A stretch of DNA of 64,000 nucleotides from Bos javanicus (taxonomy: Eukaryota; Chordata; Mammalia; Artiodactyla; Bovidae): contig NC_083871.1 in NCBI RefSeq assembly GCF_032452875.1, forward strand, positions 9,585,692 to 9,649,691. The letters run 5' to 3'. Every line of letters begins with the position of its first letter. Position 1 is the first letter of the stretch. The notes below the pieces were generated by a model. That model worked only from the letters and a program-made list of their open reading frames with translations. It was not told the origin of the DNA and made no database searches. The translations under genes and the position numbers were made by a program. Positions 44,390-54,512 of this stretch are shown one piece after another.

Positions 44390-44924
44390 ATACCTCTTCC
44401 CAAGATCCCCTAAGAAAGGTCCTCAGAGTAGTTGGAAAAACATTGGATTTTATTTCATATCCTCATTTTGCAAACAAAGAAGCTGAATCCTAAAGAGATT
44501 AAGAGTTCACGTACGTGGTCTCTTCTTGCTAATAGTATTTAAAAATTGAAGGGAAATAGGTCCTTGAGGGACAGCTAGAGGAACTTTATTTAAGTTGGAG
44601 AAAGGGGACTGACTGGACATTTCATTACAGTCTTTAAAATGATGAAGGGGGCTCAAATAAGCAATGACAAGCTGTCCTTTTCAATGCGCTTTATGGAAAG
44701 AAGAAGTAAAATAGCTTTAATTAATTCAAGAGGGATTTAGGTCAATAGTAAGAACTTCCTGAATGAACGAATTCCAAGACAACAGAAGGGGCTGCCACAG
44801 GAAGCTGAGGAAGAGCTAAGAAAAGTGTAGACTGCTGTTTTCCTGCAATGATTTCAGTACTGTGAGGTTGAACCAGATAAAACTGCTGATATTCAAATTG
44901 TTTTTACCTATGTATGAGTGTTCA
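44390..44924. other. Unassigned DNA with MIR-like patch
   Basis: 44455-44530 reads like antisense MIR (CCTCATTTTGCAAACAAAGAAGCTGAATCC). The rest has no recognised repeat or gene. Confidence 0.4.
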
Positions 44925-45008
44925 TACGTGCTCAGCTGTGTCTGACTCTTTGAGACCCCACAGACTGTAGCCTGCCAGGCTGCTCTGTCCATGGAATTTT
45001 CCAGGCAA
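44925..45008 (-). mobile_element. BovA-type SINE fragment
   Basis: Antisense: GTGCTCAGCTGTGTCTGACT, then CAGACTGTAGCCTGCCAGGC, then GGAATTTTCCAGGCAAAAAAA. Truncated at the right in the middle of the body. Confidence 0.85.
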
Positions 45009-45244
45009 AAAAAAGTAAATTCATCTAGATCAACCTAACACATGGAAGCACAAAAATCAGTTTCACTCTAGAGGATGGTTTGTCTTCATTTCAGCCTTTA
45101 TTTTACTCTATCTCTGTAGAATGTGGAGAATAGACTATTTAAGAAGTTTAAGAAGTCCTAAGTCTCTTAAGACAAGAGACCAAATGGAAAGCTTACCAAA
45201 GATCCTCTTCTAATTGAAGTTCTTGGTATTTAAAAGCCAGAACT
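45009..45244. other. Unassigned DNA
   Basis: No gene or repeat recognised in this 236-bp gap. Confidence 0.4.
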
Positions 45245-45256
45245 ACCAATATTCTG

Positions 45257-45449
45257 GGGCTTCGCTAGTGGCTCAACTAGTAAAGAAGCCATCTGCAACC
45301 CATCTGCAGGAGTCCTGGGTTCAATCCCTGAGTTGGGAAGACCCCCTGGAGAAGGGAACGGCTACCCACTCCAGTACTGTGCCTGGAGAATTCCATGGAC
45401 TGTATAGTCCTTGGGGTTGCAAAGAGTCGGACACGACTGAGTGACTTTC
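45257..45449 (+). mobile_element. Bov-tA SINE with 12-bp TSD
   Basis: Plus-strand Bov-tA from GGGCTTCGCTAGTGGCTC to ACACGACTGAGTGACTTTC. ACCAATATTCTG occurs at 45245-45256 and exactly at 45450-45461. A short internal duplication of CCATCTGCA lies in the tRNA-like head. Confidence 0.95.
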
Positions 45450-45461
45450 ACCAATATTCTG

Positions 45462-45701
45462 ATCTATATAACCAATCATTACAGAATTAATAAACTATAA
45501 ACTATGTTTAAAATGAAACGTTGTTAAGATGTTTTGGATGTTCAGTGACCTAACGGTGCCAAGCTATTTCATCTAAATGAGATCATTGGCAGTGGGGGAC
45601 TTCAAGTCAGTGTCAGCTGTGCTGATTCTGTTAATGAGATTTGGTATAAATGCTAGTTGAGTAGATTAGCTCTCTCCTTCATTTGGGGGTCATATGCCAT
45701 C
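45462..45701. other. Unassigned DNA
   Basis: 240 bp between the TSDs of a SINE and an L1; no gene seen. Confidence 0.4.
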
Positions 45702-45717
45702 AAGATTAGCTGTGCTG

Positions 45718-46307
45718 CTGTTTACAACAACCAGGACATGGAAGCAACCTAGATGTCCATCAGCAGACGAATGGATAAAGAAAGCTGTGGTACATATACA
45801 CAATGGAATATTACTCAGCCATTAAAAAGAATGCATTTGAATCAGTTTTAATGAGGTGGATGAAACTGGAGCCTATTATACAGAGTGAAGTAAGTCAGAA
45901 AGAAAAACACCAGTACAGTATACTAACATATATATATATGGAATTTAGAATGATGGTAACGATGACCTTATATGTGATATAGCAAAAGAGACACAGATGT
46001 ATAGAACAGTATTTTGGACTCTGGGAGAAGGCAAGGGTGGGATCATTTGAAAGAATAGCATTGAAACATGTATATTATCATATGTGAAACAGATCGCCAG
46101 TCCAGGTTCAATGCATGAGACAGCGGGCTCAGGGCCGGTGCAGTGGGATGACCCTGAGGGATGGGATCGGGAGGGAGATGGGAGGGGGGGGTTCAGGATG
46201 GGGAACACATGTACACCCATGGCTGATTCATGTCAATGTATGGCAAAAACCACTACAATATTGTAAAGTAATTAGCCTCCAATTAAAATAAATAAATTTA
46301 AAAAATA
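45718..46307 (+). mobile_element. L1-BT-type LINE, 3' end, with 16-bp TSD
   Basis: 590-bp 5'-truncated L1 containing the last part of ORF2 and the whole 3' UTR, ending in AATAAATTTAAAAAATA. AAGATTAGCTGTGCTG at 45702-45717 and 46308-46323 is a perfect TSD. It matches the truncated copy at 11351 more than L1 copy A in the 3' UTR (both have the GTATGGCAAAA variant). Confidence 0.95.
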
Positions 46308-46323
46308 AAGATTAGCTGTGCTG

Positions 46324-47368
46324 GAACTCTTCCCATGGCTGGTCACTTGGGGTCATTGTGTATAAATCTCCATTAAGCTGTGACATTATTTTATGAATTT
46401 TTCCAGCCCAGCTAATTGTGTTGTACAACTCTATTGTAATTTCTCTATTGTCATCCTCTGATCAGTTTCCACCCCTCCAAAAAAACTGTTATATTACTGA
46501 GAACAGAAAAAGAGAAACTGTTAAAAGCATCAGACTGGGCATATTAAAGAAATGGGGTTGTCTCTCAAATGAAAATTCACAGTTAAGTATTTGCCTGGAA
46601 CATATACATGTAAAAAGGACTAAGAATCGACTCCTTGATTTTGTTTACTCATCTTAATGGATATAATACATCTGAAAGGGATTAAAAATCCCACATGATC
46701 TTGACACGGAAGCCAGAAACCCCACCTTTCTGGACCACATATGCTCAAGAAATGTAAAGGTAAGAGGTAAAATTGGCAAACTTCGGTGGCCCATCAGATA
46801 AGGCAGGTGGGGGAGAAAAAGGAATCAAGTTGAAGCTGAGGTTTCTAGCTTGCGTGTCTGGATGGAGAACAGATATCTGGGAACAGGTGTGGGGTATGTG
46901 CACGGGTATAGGGAGGCTAAGTTCAGCCTGCGTGTGCTCCATGTAGTACTAGAAACCACACTGGATGCAAAGGTCAAGAAAGCAACCAAGCAGTCATTAA
47001 GTGTATGATTTGCGCAAGGTACTGTGAGTGCTATGAGCACCGTGAGTAGGAATCTCAAATCGCATTTACAGACGAAGCACAGGGGTGCACAGAGACTCGG
47101 ACCCTCTAGGCTGAAGGTCACTGTACTCACACAAGTGTCCCTGAGATTATGAAGGAGCTTGTGGAGAAGGAGACGTTAAGATGCGCACACAAACACGTCA
47201 CTAAGTTATATGGCGATGACAATGGGTGGTAAGGACACCCCAAAGTGTTAGGACAGAATGTGTATGGAATGTATGGCACCACTGCTGAGGGCCTTGGGCC
47301 ATTACAAATGCTGAACTCCTCTGGGCTGGAAAGAGACCAGCAACTTACAACAACCTTGTACATACGTA
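46324..47368. other. Unique-looking DNA, no gene recognised
   Basis: About 1 kb with balanced base composition near 46740-47340. Minus-strand frames 46825-47130 and 47127-47468 are open for about 100 codons each but have no family resemblance or splice support. A GGT microsatellite follows at 47369-47387. Confidence 0.35.
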
Positions 47369-47387
47369 GTTGGTGGTGGTGGTGGTT

Positions 47388-47594
47388 AGTAGATACATCC
47401 CGTCCTCTTTTGTCACCCCATGGACTGTAGCCTGCCAGGCTCCTCTGTCCATGGGATTCCCCAGGCAAGAATACTGGAATATGCTGCCATTTTCTTCTCT
47501 AGGGGATCTTTCTGACCCAAGGATTGAACCCATGTCTCCTGCATTGGCAGGCAGATTTTTTTTTTTTTTTATCACTGAGCCATCTGGGAAGCCA
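47388..47594 (-). mobile_element. Bov-tA SINE
   Basis: Antisense Bov-tA (plus strand: CCATGGACTGTAGCCTGCCA ... CTGAGCCATCTGGGAAGCC), with a 15-base T-run inserted in the tRNA-like part at about 47557-47570. No clear TSD. Confidence 0.9.
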
Positions 47595-47744
47595 TATATA
47601 TAATAGATTGCTATATAAACACCTCATTGGAAGAGCAAACCCAAAACTTACAATAGAAAATGTTAAACCAATTTTCAATCGGTATATGGCTTTGGGAGTC
47701 AAAGAAAGTCCTCATTCATCAGATTTAAAATTATTGGGAAGGCA

Positions 47745-48785
47745 AGCAAACATAAAACAAATCAATAAATTCCAAAAGAAAACTAGAAGCTGGTTCTTTG
47801 AGAAGATTAACATTAATAAACCTTTAGCCAGACTCATCAGGAAAAAAGGGAGAGGACTCAAATCAATAAATTTAGAAATGAAAAAGAAGTTACAACTGAC
47901 ACCATAGAAATACAAAAAGCCATAAGAGATTACTACAAGCAACTCTATCCCAATAAATTGGACAATCTGGGAGAAAAAATGACAAATTCTTGGGTACACT
48001 CTCCCAAACTGAACCGAGAAAAAATAGAAAATATGAATAGACCAGTCACAGAATTGAAATTGAAACTATGATTTAAAACTCCCAACAAACAAAAGTCCAG
48101 GATCTAATGGCTTCACAGGTGAATTCTATCAAACATTCAGAGAAGAGTTAACACCTCTTCCTGCTGCTGCTGCTGCTGCTAAGTCGCTTCAGTTGTCTCT
48201 GACTCTGTGCAACACCATAGACGGCAGCCCACCAGGTTCCTCCGTCTCTGGGATTCTCCAGGCAAGAACACTGGAGTGGGTTGCCATTTCCTGCTCCAGT
48301 GCATGAAAGTGAAAAGTGAAAGTGAAGTCACTCAATCGTGTCCGACTCTTTACCACCCCATAGACTGCAGCCTACCAGGCTCCTCTGCCTATGGGATTTT
48401 CCAGGCAAGAGTACTGGAGTGGGTGGCCATCGCCTTCTGCGTCTCCTTCTGAAACTACTCCAAAAAATTGCAGAGGAAGGAAAACTCCCAAATTCATTCT
48501 ATGAGGCCACTATCACCCTGATATCAAAACCAGACACACAAAAAGAAAATTACAGGCCAGTATCACTGATGAATATAGATGCAAAAATCCTCAACAAAAT
48601 ACCAGCAATCTGAATCCAACAATACATAAAAAGAATCATATACCACAATCAAGTAGGATTTATCCCAGGGATACAAGGATTTTTCAATATCCACAAACCA
48701 ATCCGTGTGATACACCACATCAACAAATTGAAGAATAAAAACCATATGATCATCTCAACAGATGCAGAAGGGGAAAAAAAGCCTT
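47745..48785 (+). pseudogene. Older L1 ORF2 fragment, split by BOV-A2
   Basis: 47745-48159 and 48453-48785 together follow the region before and at the start of the L1 RT domain (RSWFFEKININKPLARLIRK; then TITLISKP and YRPVSLMNIDAKILNK). It is diverged from the L1-BT copies and has several stops. The 3' part with the FADD active site is missing, and the element stops abruptly at about 48785. Confidence 0.85.
48160..48452 (-). mobile_element. BOV-A2 SINE inside L1
   Basis: Antisense dimer with a GCT-unit tail at 48163-48180, two BovA monomers and the GAAAGTGAAAAGTGAAAGTG linker near 48305-48325. It interrupts the L1 ORF2 fragment; TSD not clearly readable. Confidence 0.95.
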
Positions 48786-49392
48786 TCTGTAACAACAGCA
48801 AGAACAAAAACATGTAAATCCTTTATGAAAGAATTTATTTGGTTTCTTTAAACTATAACCCTTATTATTATATTTTAAATATCTTTAAATTTACCTAGGA
48901 AAAGGTTTATAATAGAAATTTATCTATTGTATAATGCAAGTTAGTCTTGTTTTATACAGTAGAATTGTGGCTGATAACTGAATAAAGGCAGCTAGCTTTG
49001 CAGACAGTATTAGTTAAAATTAAGTTATAACTAGAATTAAAATCTAAAATAAAACTGTTAAATAATGTGGCTGTTTCTCTGTCATATAGGAGCCCATAGG
49101 TGGGTAATCCAGAGAGGCTATGGAAGTTCCATGGTGTCAAGATGTCTAGTCTCCCCTACCTTGTTCTGCATGCATGACTTTTATCCCCAAAATCATGATT
49201 TACGACAGTTGTAGAGCAGCAGCTATTACACACATTCCAGGAAGCAAGAAGGAAGACAGAAAGGCAGAAAGGTTTTCCCTCTCCCATTAAAGACAACAGC
49301 CAAAAGTTGTACTTCCATATACATTCCATTGGCCAGGACTGAGGTATATGGCCACATCTAATCATAAGGGAAGCTGGAGATTATAATATGTG
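48786..49392. repeat. AT-rich DNA, then unnamed old repeat
   Basis: 49180-49385 (ATTCCAGGAAGCAAGAAGGA, then CATTCCATTGGCCAGGACTG, then AAGGGAAGCTGGAGATT) resembles the same unnamed mammalian repeat seen around 34866-35640. 48786-49090 is AT-rich without recognised content. Confidence 0.4.
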
Positions 49393-49556
49393 TGAGGAGA
49401 AGGGGACAGCAGAGCATGAAACGGTTAGACAGCATCACCAACTCAATGGACATGAACTTGAGCAAACTCTGGGAGACAGTGAAGGACACGCAAGGCTGGC
49501 ATGCTGCAGTTCATGGGGTCACAAAGAGTCGGACATGACAGAGCAACTGAACAACA
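49393..49556 (+). mobile_element. BovB 3'-end fragment
   Basis: Plus strand, about 160 bp: AGGAGAAGGGGACAGCAGAG through GGACATGACAGAGCAACTGA and an AACAACAAA tail. Very truncated copy. Confidence 0.88.
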
Positions 49557-51301
49557 AATGGGCCCTGTAAAAACACTGGGAGCTCAATGACTAAGGAGGG
49601 TAGATGTGGAGAAGAATTTTGGAGGACAAGTCGCTGAAACAAGAACCATCCTTCACTTTGGATTTAAGCATAAACTAGAGTCTGGAGAAAACATAGAGCA
49701 AAAAGTTTTTCTCTACCTTGATCATTGGCAAACGTGTTTTCATTACAGAGGAGAAGTTATGGCAAAATATGATACTGCACCTTATCTGGTGGGTAGGGAT
49801 GTCCTTAGAGTCCATATGAACTGCTGAGTGGGAGTCAATGAGTCTCTACCTTTAGACAACACACAGGTCAATTCAAAAAATATTTATGGAACATCTACAA
49901 TGTTATTGAGCACATACTTGGAGCTAAGCTAGGTACTCTCGGGAGTTTTTTTTTAACTTTTTTTTAAATAAAACACATTCCCCACCCTCTAGACTTACAG
50001 TTCTATTAAGGAATGATGATTTTCAGATGAAAAATGACAACATAAGACAAAGGGAAACTCAACATTGGATTTTTCCCAATCCTTCGCAGTACCATACCAT
50101 CACCTTCCATATCAGAATGTGGTTTTCCTGACTATTTAATAACAAGTTTCCCATCCCATACATTGAGACCTATTAATAAGTTCAGATGTCCAAACTGATC
50201 AGTCTTTAATAACTGTCACTCCCCTTTCAGCTTCTTAACAGGGAGAAAGTTCAGCATGCACCCAAACTCAGGATCCTTATTTCAGAAATCTTCCTCCCAC
50301 CAATCAACACTCAACGGGACCTCACCATTTTGGCCCTCCCCACCACCCAGTTCTTCTGGGAGAAAAATCAGTCCCGCTTTAAAAAAGACTGGGGCAGGTC
50401 TGATTTCAAGAAATCCCTTTTTTTAAAATAGTTTGAGCTCCTCAAGAAAACAAAATACAAAAGGACCATTAAATGTGTTTTAACTATTAAAAGAAGAAGG
50501 CAGATGTTCATTCTCTTTATCTGTAGGAAGAATTTCCTTTCCTGACATTGAGTCATGTTCCTTTTTCCCAAGAGGGAATAAAATGTTCCCTGTAAAAGCA
50601 CAACCTTTTCTTTTCCAGTGTTCTGGACCCATGCCAACATAACACAGACAGCCAAACAAAGGGCTGTGATAAGCTCCTCAGGTGCCAGGGGAATGTTATC
50701 AGAGGAAATCATCTTCCTCCCTGTGACAAGACGGATGGATCCTCAGCATACTCACAAAAAACTGGGGCCCCCAAGGAGTAGAAATTCATCAAATACTCAG
50801 TGGGGAATTGTGCACAAAACAGCAATGGCAACCAGTGGGAACACAATTTTATTAACTCCAAAAAGTTCTACCAATTGGGTTCTTAGGAGTAGTCTCCAGA
50901 TTGATATGCCTGCAGACAAAGGACTTTTAGTGACAAATCTGATAAAATATGTGAGAAACACTGTCTTTCTTCGCTTAAGATTCCAATGTTAAATTTGGAG
51001 GACTGTTTCAGTCTATAAAACATAGCGATTATATAATCTATTGTGCCACAGTAAGGACGCAAATTCAATACGATTGGATGTATAAAAAATTTAGAAATGC
51101 AACCTCTTTTATTTTGCCTATGAATAAATGTTCTGTCTTTGCCATCTGCATGGGTGACAGGAAAGAAATATAAGTGCCCAATCTGGTTTAAGTTGTGCTT
51201 GGCTTCACCAGAAAAGACAACTTAGTCCTAGATTTTTCATCCTTATAGTCCTTTGCTTTCATTCAAAATGGCATCCAAGGATGGGGAAAAGGGGTATGGT
51301 T
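49557..51301. other. Unique-looking DNA, no gene recognised
   Basis: 1.7 kb. 49868-49960 resembles an old mammalian repeat with ATTTATGGAACATC. The frames 50618-50992 (plus, 124 codons) and 50368-50712 (minus, 114 codons) overlap and have no recognisable family, start context or splice support. Nothing else stands out. Confidence 0.35.
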
Positions 51302-51371
51302 TGAGTTACCAGGAAGAAATGTCCTCAGGTGGTTAGTGAGTTACCAGGAAGAAATGTCCTCAGGTGGTTAG
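51302..51371 (+). repeat. Perfect 35-bp tandem duplication
   Basis: The unit starting TGAGTTACCAGGAAGAAATG occupies 51302-51336 and 51337-51371 without a single difference. It is not part of a repeat family I know, and the identity implies a recent event. Confidence 0.93.
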
Positions 51372-51539
51372 GTATTGTGTACTTTGATGCCTCTAATCTC
51401 TGGAGCAACATCTTGTGTCCAAAAGCTTACTGCCTGCCTTGCTATTATGTGTGGTTAATGCCTGTGGCTACTGTGATTTCAGGTCTGTTCTTTGACTTAA
51501 CTGCTCTGGGCACTGTTGGAGGAGATGTAAGTTGGCATA

Positions 51540-52290
51540 ACCAATATGAAGAGCAGCTTGGAGATTCTTCAAGGTTAAAAAGAGAACTACCATATGATCA
51601 ACTACCATTGATATGGTATATATCCTTCTGGGTATATATCCAAAGGAAATGAATACAGGATCTCAAAAATACATCTGCAGTCCCACTTATTCACTATAGC
51701 CAAGGTATGCAAACAACCTATGTCTCCATCAATGGGTGAATGAATAAAGACCTGGTGTATATACACAATGGAATACTATTCAGTCATGAGAAAGAGGGAA
51801 ATCAATCCATCTATTTGCAAGAACATAGATGGGCCTTGAGGGCACCATGCTAAGTGAAATAAGTCAGGCAGAGAAAGACAAATACTATATGATGTCACTT
51901 CTATGTGAAATCTAAAAAAGGCAAACTCATAGAAATAGAGAGCAGAAAAGTGGCAGCCAAGTGTTGGGGTGGGGTGAAATGGGAGATGCTAGTCAAAGGG
52001 TACAAACTTCAAGTTAAAAGATGAATACACTCTAATGAAGAGCATGGCCATTATAATTAATAATATTTTATTATACATAGGAAAGTTGCTAAGAAAGCAG
52101 ATCTTAAATGTTCTCACCACAGAAAAGAAGTGATAATTACGTGAGGTGATGGAAGTGTTAGCTAACACTATGGTGGTCCTCATTTTGCAATATTTAAGTG
52201 TATCAAACCAACAGGTCATACACTTTAAATTTAAACAATGTCATGTGTCCATAATATTTCTATAAAGTTGGAAAAAAATATAAAAGAACT
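51540..52290 (+). repeat. Ancient L1 (L1M-type) ORF2 end and 3' UTR
   Basis: Plus strand: ACTACCATATGATCAACTAC, then ACACAATGGAATACTATTCA, then AAGTGAAATAAGTCAGGCAG, then a 3' UTR with GGGGTGGGGTGAAATGGGAG and ATGTCATGTGTCCATAAT. This is a pan-mammalian type of L1 distinct from the ruminant copies. Confidence 0.75.
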
Positions 52291-52600
52291 CTTCCCATCT
52301 TTCCAGCAGAAGTTTTCACACTATGACCTAGAAATAAATAGATCTACATTCTGACTTGGGTTTCCTAAATCAGTTTCCTCTAAAGCAAAAATTTCAGCCT
52401 GGGAACTGTCACATGCAAGGAAATATAAATATTTTGACAATAACTCATTTGTCTCTTGGCTTCATAAATATCTCTAGCCAGAAGGATTTACTCAGGAAAA
52501 AAAAATAATGGCTACTCAATTTTTCTGTTCCAATTGAGTAAGTGATTCATTCACTGGAGGTCTAAGTGATGATCATAAGTAGAAATATAGAACAGAGTTG
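52291..52600. other. AT-rich DNA
   Basis: No gene or repeat recognised. Confidence 0.4.
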
Positions 52601-52604
52601 GAGG

Positions 52605-52735
52605 AAGAAATCTCTATTTCATGGACCTTAGGAAACTGAGGCTAGGTTACGGGAAGTGACTTACTCAAAGCTTCCTGGATAGGGAAGGAGATGGAATTTT
52701 AATCTGGGATCCCTGACTCTTTAATTATTCCACAG
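52605..52735 (-). repeat. MIR SINE fragment, antisense
   Basis: Plus strand reads AGGAAACTGAGGCTAGGTTA, then GACTTACTCAAAGCTTCC, then AATCTGGGATCCCTGACTC, the MIR core in reverse orientation. Confidence 0.65.
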
Positions 52736-52798
52736 GAGTTTAAAGGGTACTTTTAAAATTTATCTAAATTAATCCTGATTTGCTACAAACTAAACCAC

Positions 52799-53363
52799 GC
52801 AGCCATGAAATTAAAAGATGCTTACTCCTTGGAAGGAAAGTTACGATCAACCTAGATAGCATATTAAAAAGCAGAGACATTACTTTGCCAGCAAAGGTCC
52901 GTCTACTCAAGGCTATGGTTTTTCCAGTAATCATGTATGGATGAGAGTTGGACTGTGAAGAAAGCTGAGCACCGAAGAATTGATGCTTTTGAACTGTGGT
53001 GTTGGAGAAGACTCTTGAGAGTCCCTTGGACTGCAAGGAGATCCAACCAGTCCATCCTAAAGGAGATCAGTTCTGGGTGTTCATTGGAAGGAATGATGCT
53101 AAAGCTGAAACTCCAATACTTTGGCCACCTCATGCGAAGAGCTGACTCATTGGAAAAGACTCTGATGCTGGGAGGGACTGGGGGAAGGAGGAGAAGGGGA
53201 CGACAGAGAATGAGATGGTTGGATGGCATCACCGACTCAATGGACATGAGTTTGAGTGAACTCTGGAAGTTGGTGATGGACAGGGAGGCCTGGCATGCTG
53301 TGATTTATGGGGTTGCGAAGAGTCGGACACGACTGAGCGACTGAACTGAACTGGACTGAACTG
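52799..53363 (+). mobile_element. BovB LINE 3' end with short TSD
   Basis: Plus strand from GCAGCCATGAAATTAAAAGA to the ACTGAACTGGACTGAACTG tail. AAACCAC at 52792-52798 and 53364-53370 is a probable 7-bp TSD. The frame 52937-53344 (135 codons) is an open piece of the ORF2 C-terminal region with CWRRLLRVPWTARRSN. Confidence 0.93.
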
Positions 53364-53384
53364 AAACCACTCTTCAGCAGGGCT

Positions 53385-53570
53385 TCCCTGCTGGCTCAAA
53401 CAGTAAAGATTCTGCCCGTAATGTAAAAGACCTGGGTTCAATCCCTGGTTAGAGAAGATCCCCTGGAGAAGGAAATGGCAACCCACTCCAGTATTCTTGC
53501 CTGGAGAATTCCAGTCTGTCTTAAAGAGTTGGACACAATTGAGCAACTAACACTTTCACTTTCTTCAAAC
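53385..53570 (+). mobile_element. Bov-tA SINE
   Basis: Plus strand: GGGCTTCCCTGCTGGCTCAA ... GGTTCAATCCCTGG ... CTTGCCTGGAGAATTCCAG, with a deletion in the body before AAAGAGTTGGACACAATTG. Located 20 bp after a BovB end. Confidence 0.92.
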
Positions 53571-53936
53571 CAGTCTGTACTTCTACTTAGCAATAATTAA
53601 AATGTTAATGTGGCTATTGTTATTACCTTTCTATCTAGCCAAATTGGGTCATGAATAGTCATTAATATGAATTAATTAAAAGTCTTTAACTTTTCTACAA
53701 ATAACTATTTTAAAACTGGAACAATTCCAAATCAACGTGAGAAACAGAACTCTGATATTATGATTTTGGAATGCTTTAGTTCAAGCAAGTATTTTTAATG
53801 ACACCAAACAAATCAATTCTAATAGTTCTTTTACTTTTAAAAATTAGAAAAAGAAACGCCCAAAGAAAGAATTTGGATTTATTCATAATTGACTATTTCA
53901 AATCATAATTACACTTAATTTTATTTCTCCATATAG
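53571..53936. other. AT-rich, intron-like DNA
   Basis: Unique AT-rich sequence ending in a branch-like CATAATTACAC and a pyrimidine-rich CTTAATTTTATTTCTCC before AG at 53935-53936. Confidence 0.4.
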
Positions 53937-54065
53937 GTCCAAGAACAGAACGACCTGACTCCAATTTTGAAATCCTCTCGAGAAAATCTCCCCAGAGCCT
54001 GTCTCCCAGCCACGTCTATACATGTGCCTCTGTGAATAACACATTAACACCACTCACAATAGAAG
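53937..54065 (+). CDS. Candidate internal coding exon (43-codon equivalent)
   Basis: 129 bases lie between a pyrimidine tract plus ATATAG acceptor and an AAG/GTATTG donor. One of three frames is open throughout: starting at 53939 it encodes 42 codons, from PRTERPDSNFEILSRK to VNNTLTPLTIE, with one spare G (phase 2 at both ends, length divisible by 3, so it could be skipped without a shift). The other two frames have stops. Base composition is richer in GC than the surrounding AT-rich DNA and two CG dinucleotides fall in codons. The peptide is Ser/Pro-rich, without a domain I know, and I cannot name the gene. If real, the window lies in introns of a plus-strand gene. Chance remains possible. 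Confidence 0.4.
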
Positions 54066-54512
54066 GTATTGTTCTTTATAGCTAGTCAAATTAATTATTT
54101 GAGCACCCCAGGATGTAACATCAAAGAACAGTTTTATAGATATTCAGGGCACTATATAATATGCCATGGTGAATTATTGACTCTAATGAGAACATCGTCA
54201 AAAGGCTGAACTCCCAAGGGTGCTGGCTAAAGAACTGGGAGGAGGGGCTCATATGTTAAATCAATAATTAGGAAGACAGAAGGAAGAGAAACAGATTGGG
54301 CAAGAGATTTCTGAACATTAAACATCTGTCATCTGTGTATCTTCCTTGCTGATGATTCATTAAATGAAGATTAACTACAGTAACTTATTGACCATCAAAC
54401 CAGTGAGTCCTGAGCTCTATCCTGAGCCTGGGATGCACGAAATGGACAAGCCTGGTTATATTGCCAGGGAGTTGACTAAATATGATCTGATTTAGAGAAA
54501 TTTATGAGCTAG
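54066..54512. other. Intron-like or intergenic DNA
   Basis: No repeat or gene recognised in the 450 bp after the candidate donor. Confidence 0.4.

Noticed and set aside
50368..50992. Overlapping 114- and 124-codon ORFs on opposite strands
   Set aside because: No family resemblance, no splice or promoter support, and mutual overlap on opposite strands.
6982..53570. tRNA genes suggested by GGTTCAA boxes
   Set aside because: Every such box found lies in a Bov-tA or CHR SINE head; no cloverleaf with intact acceptor stem was recognised.
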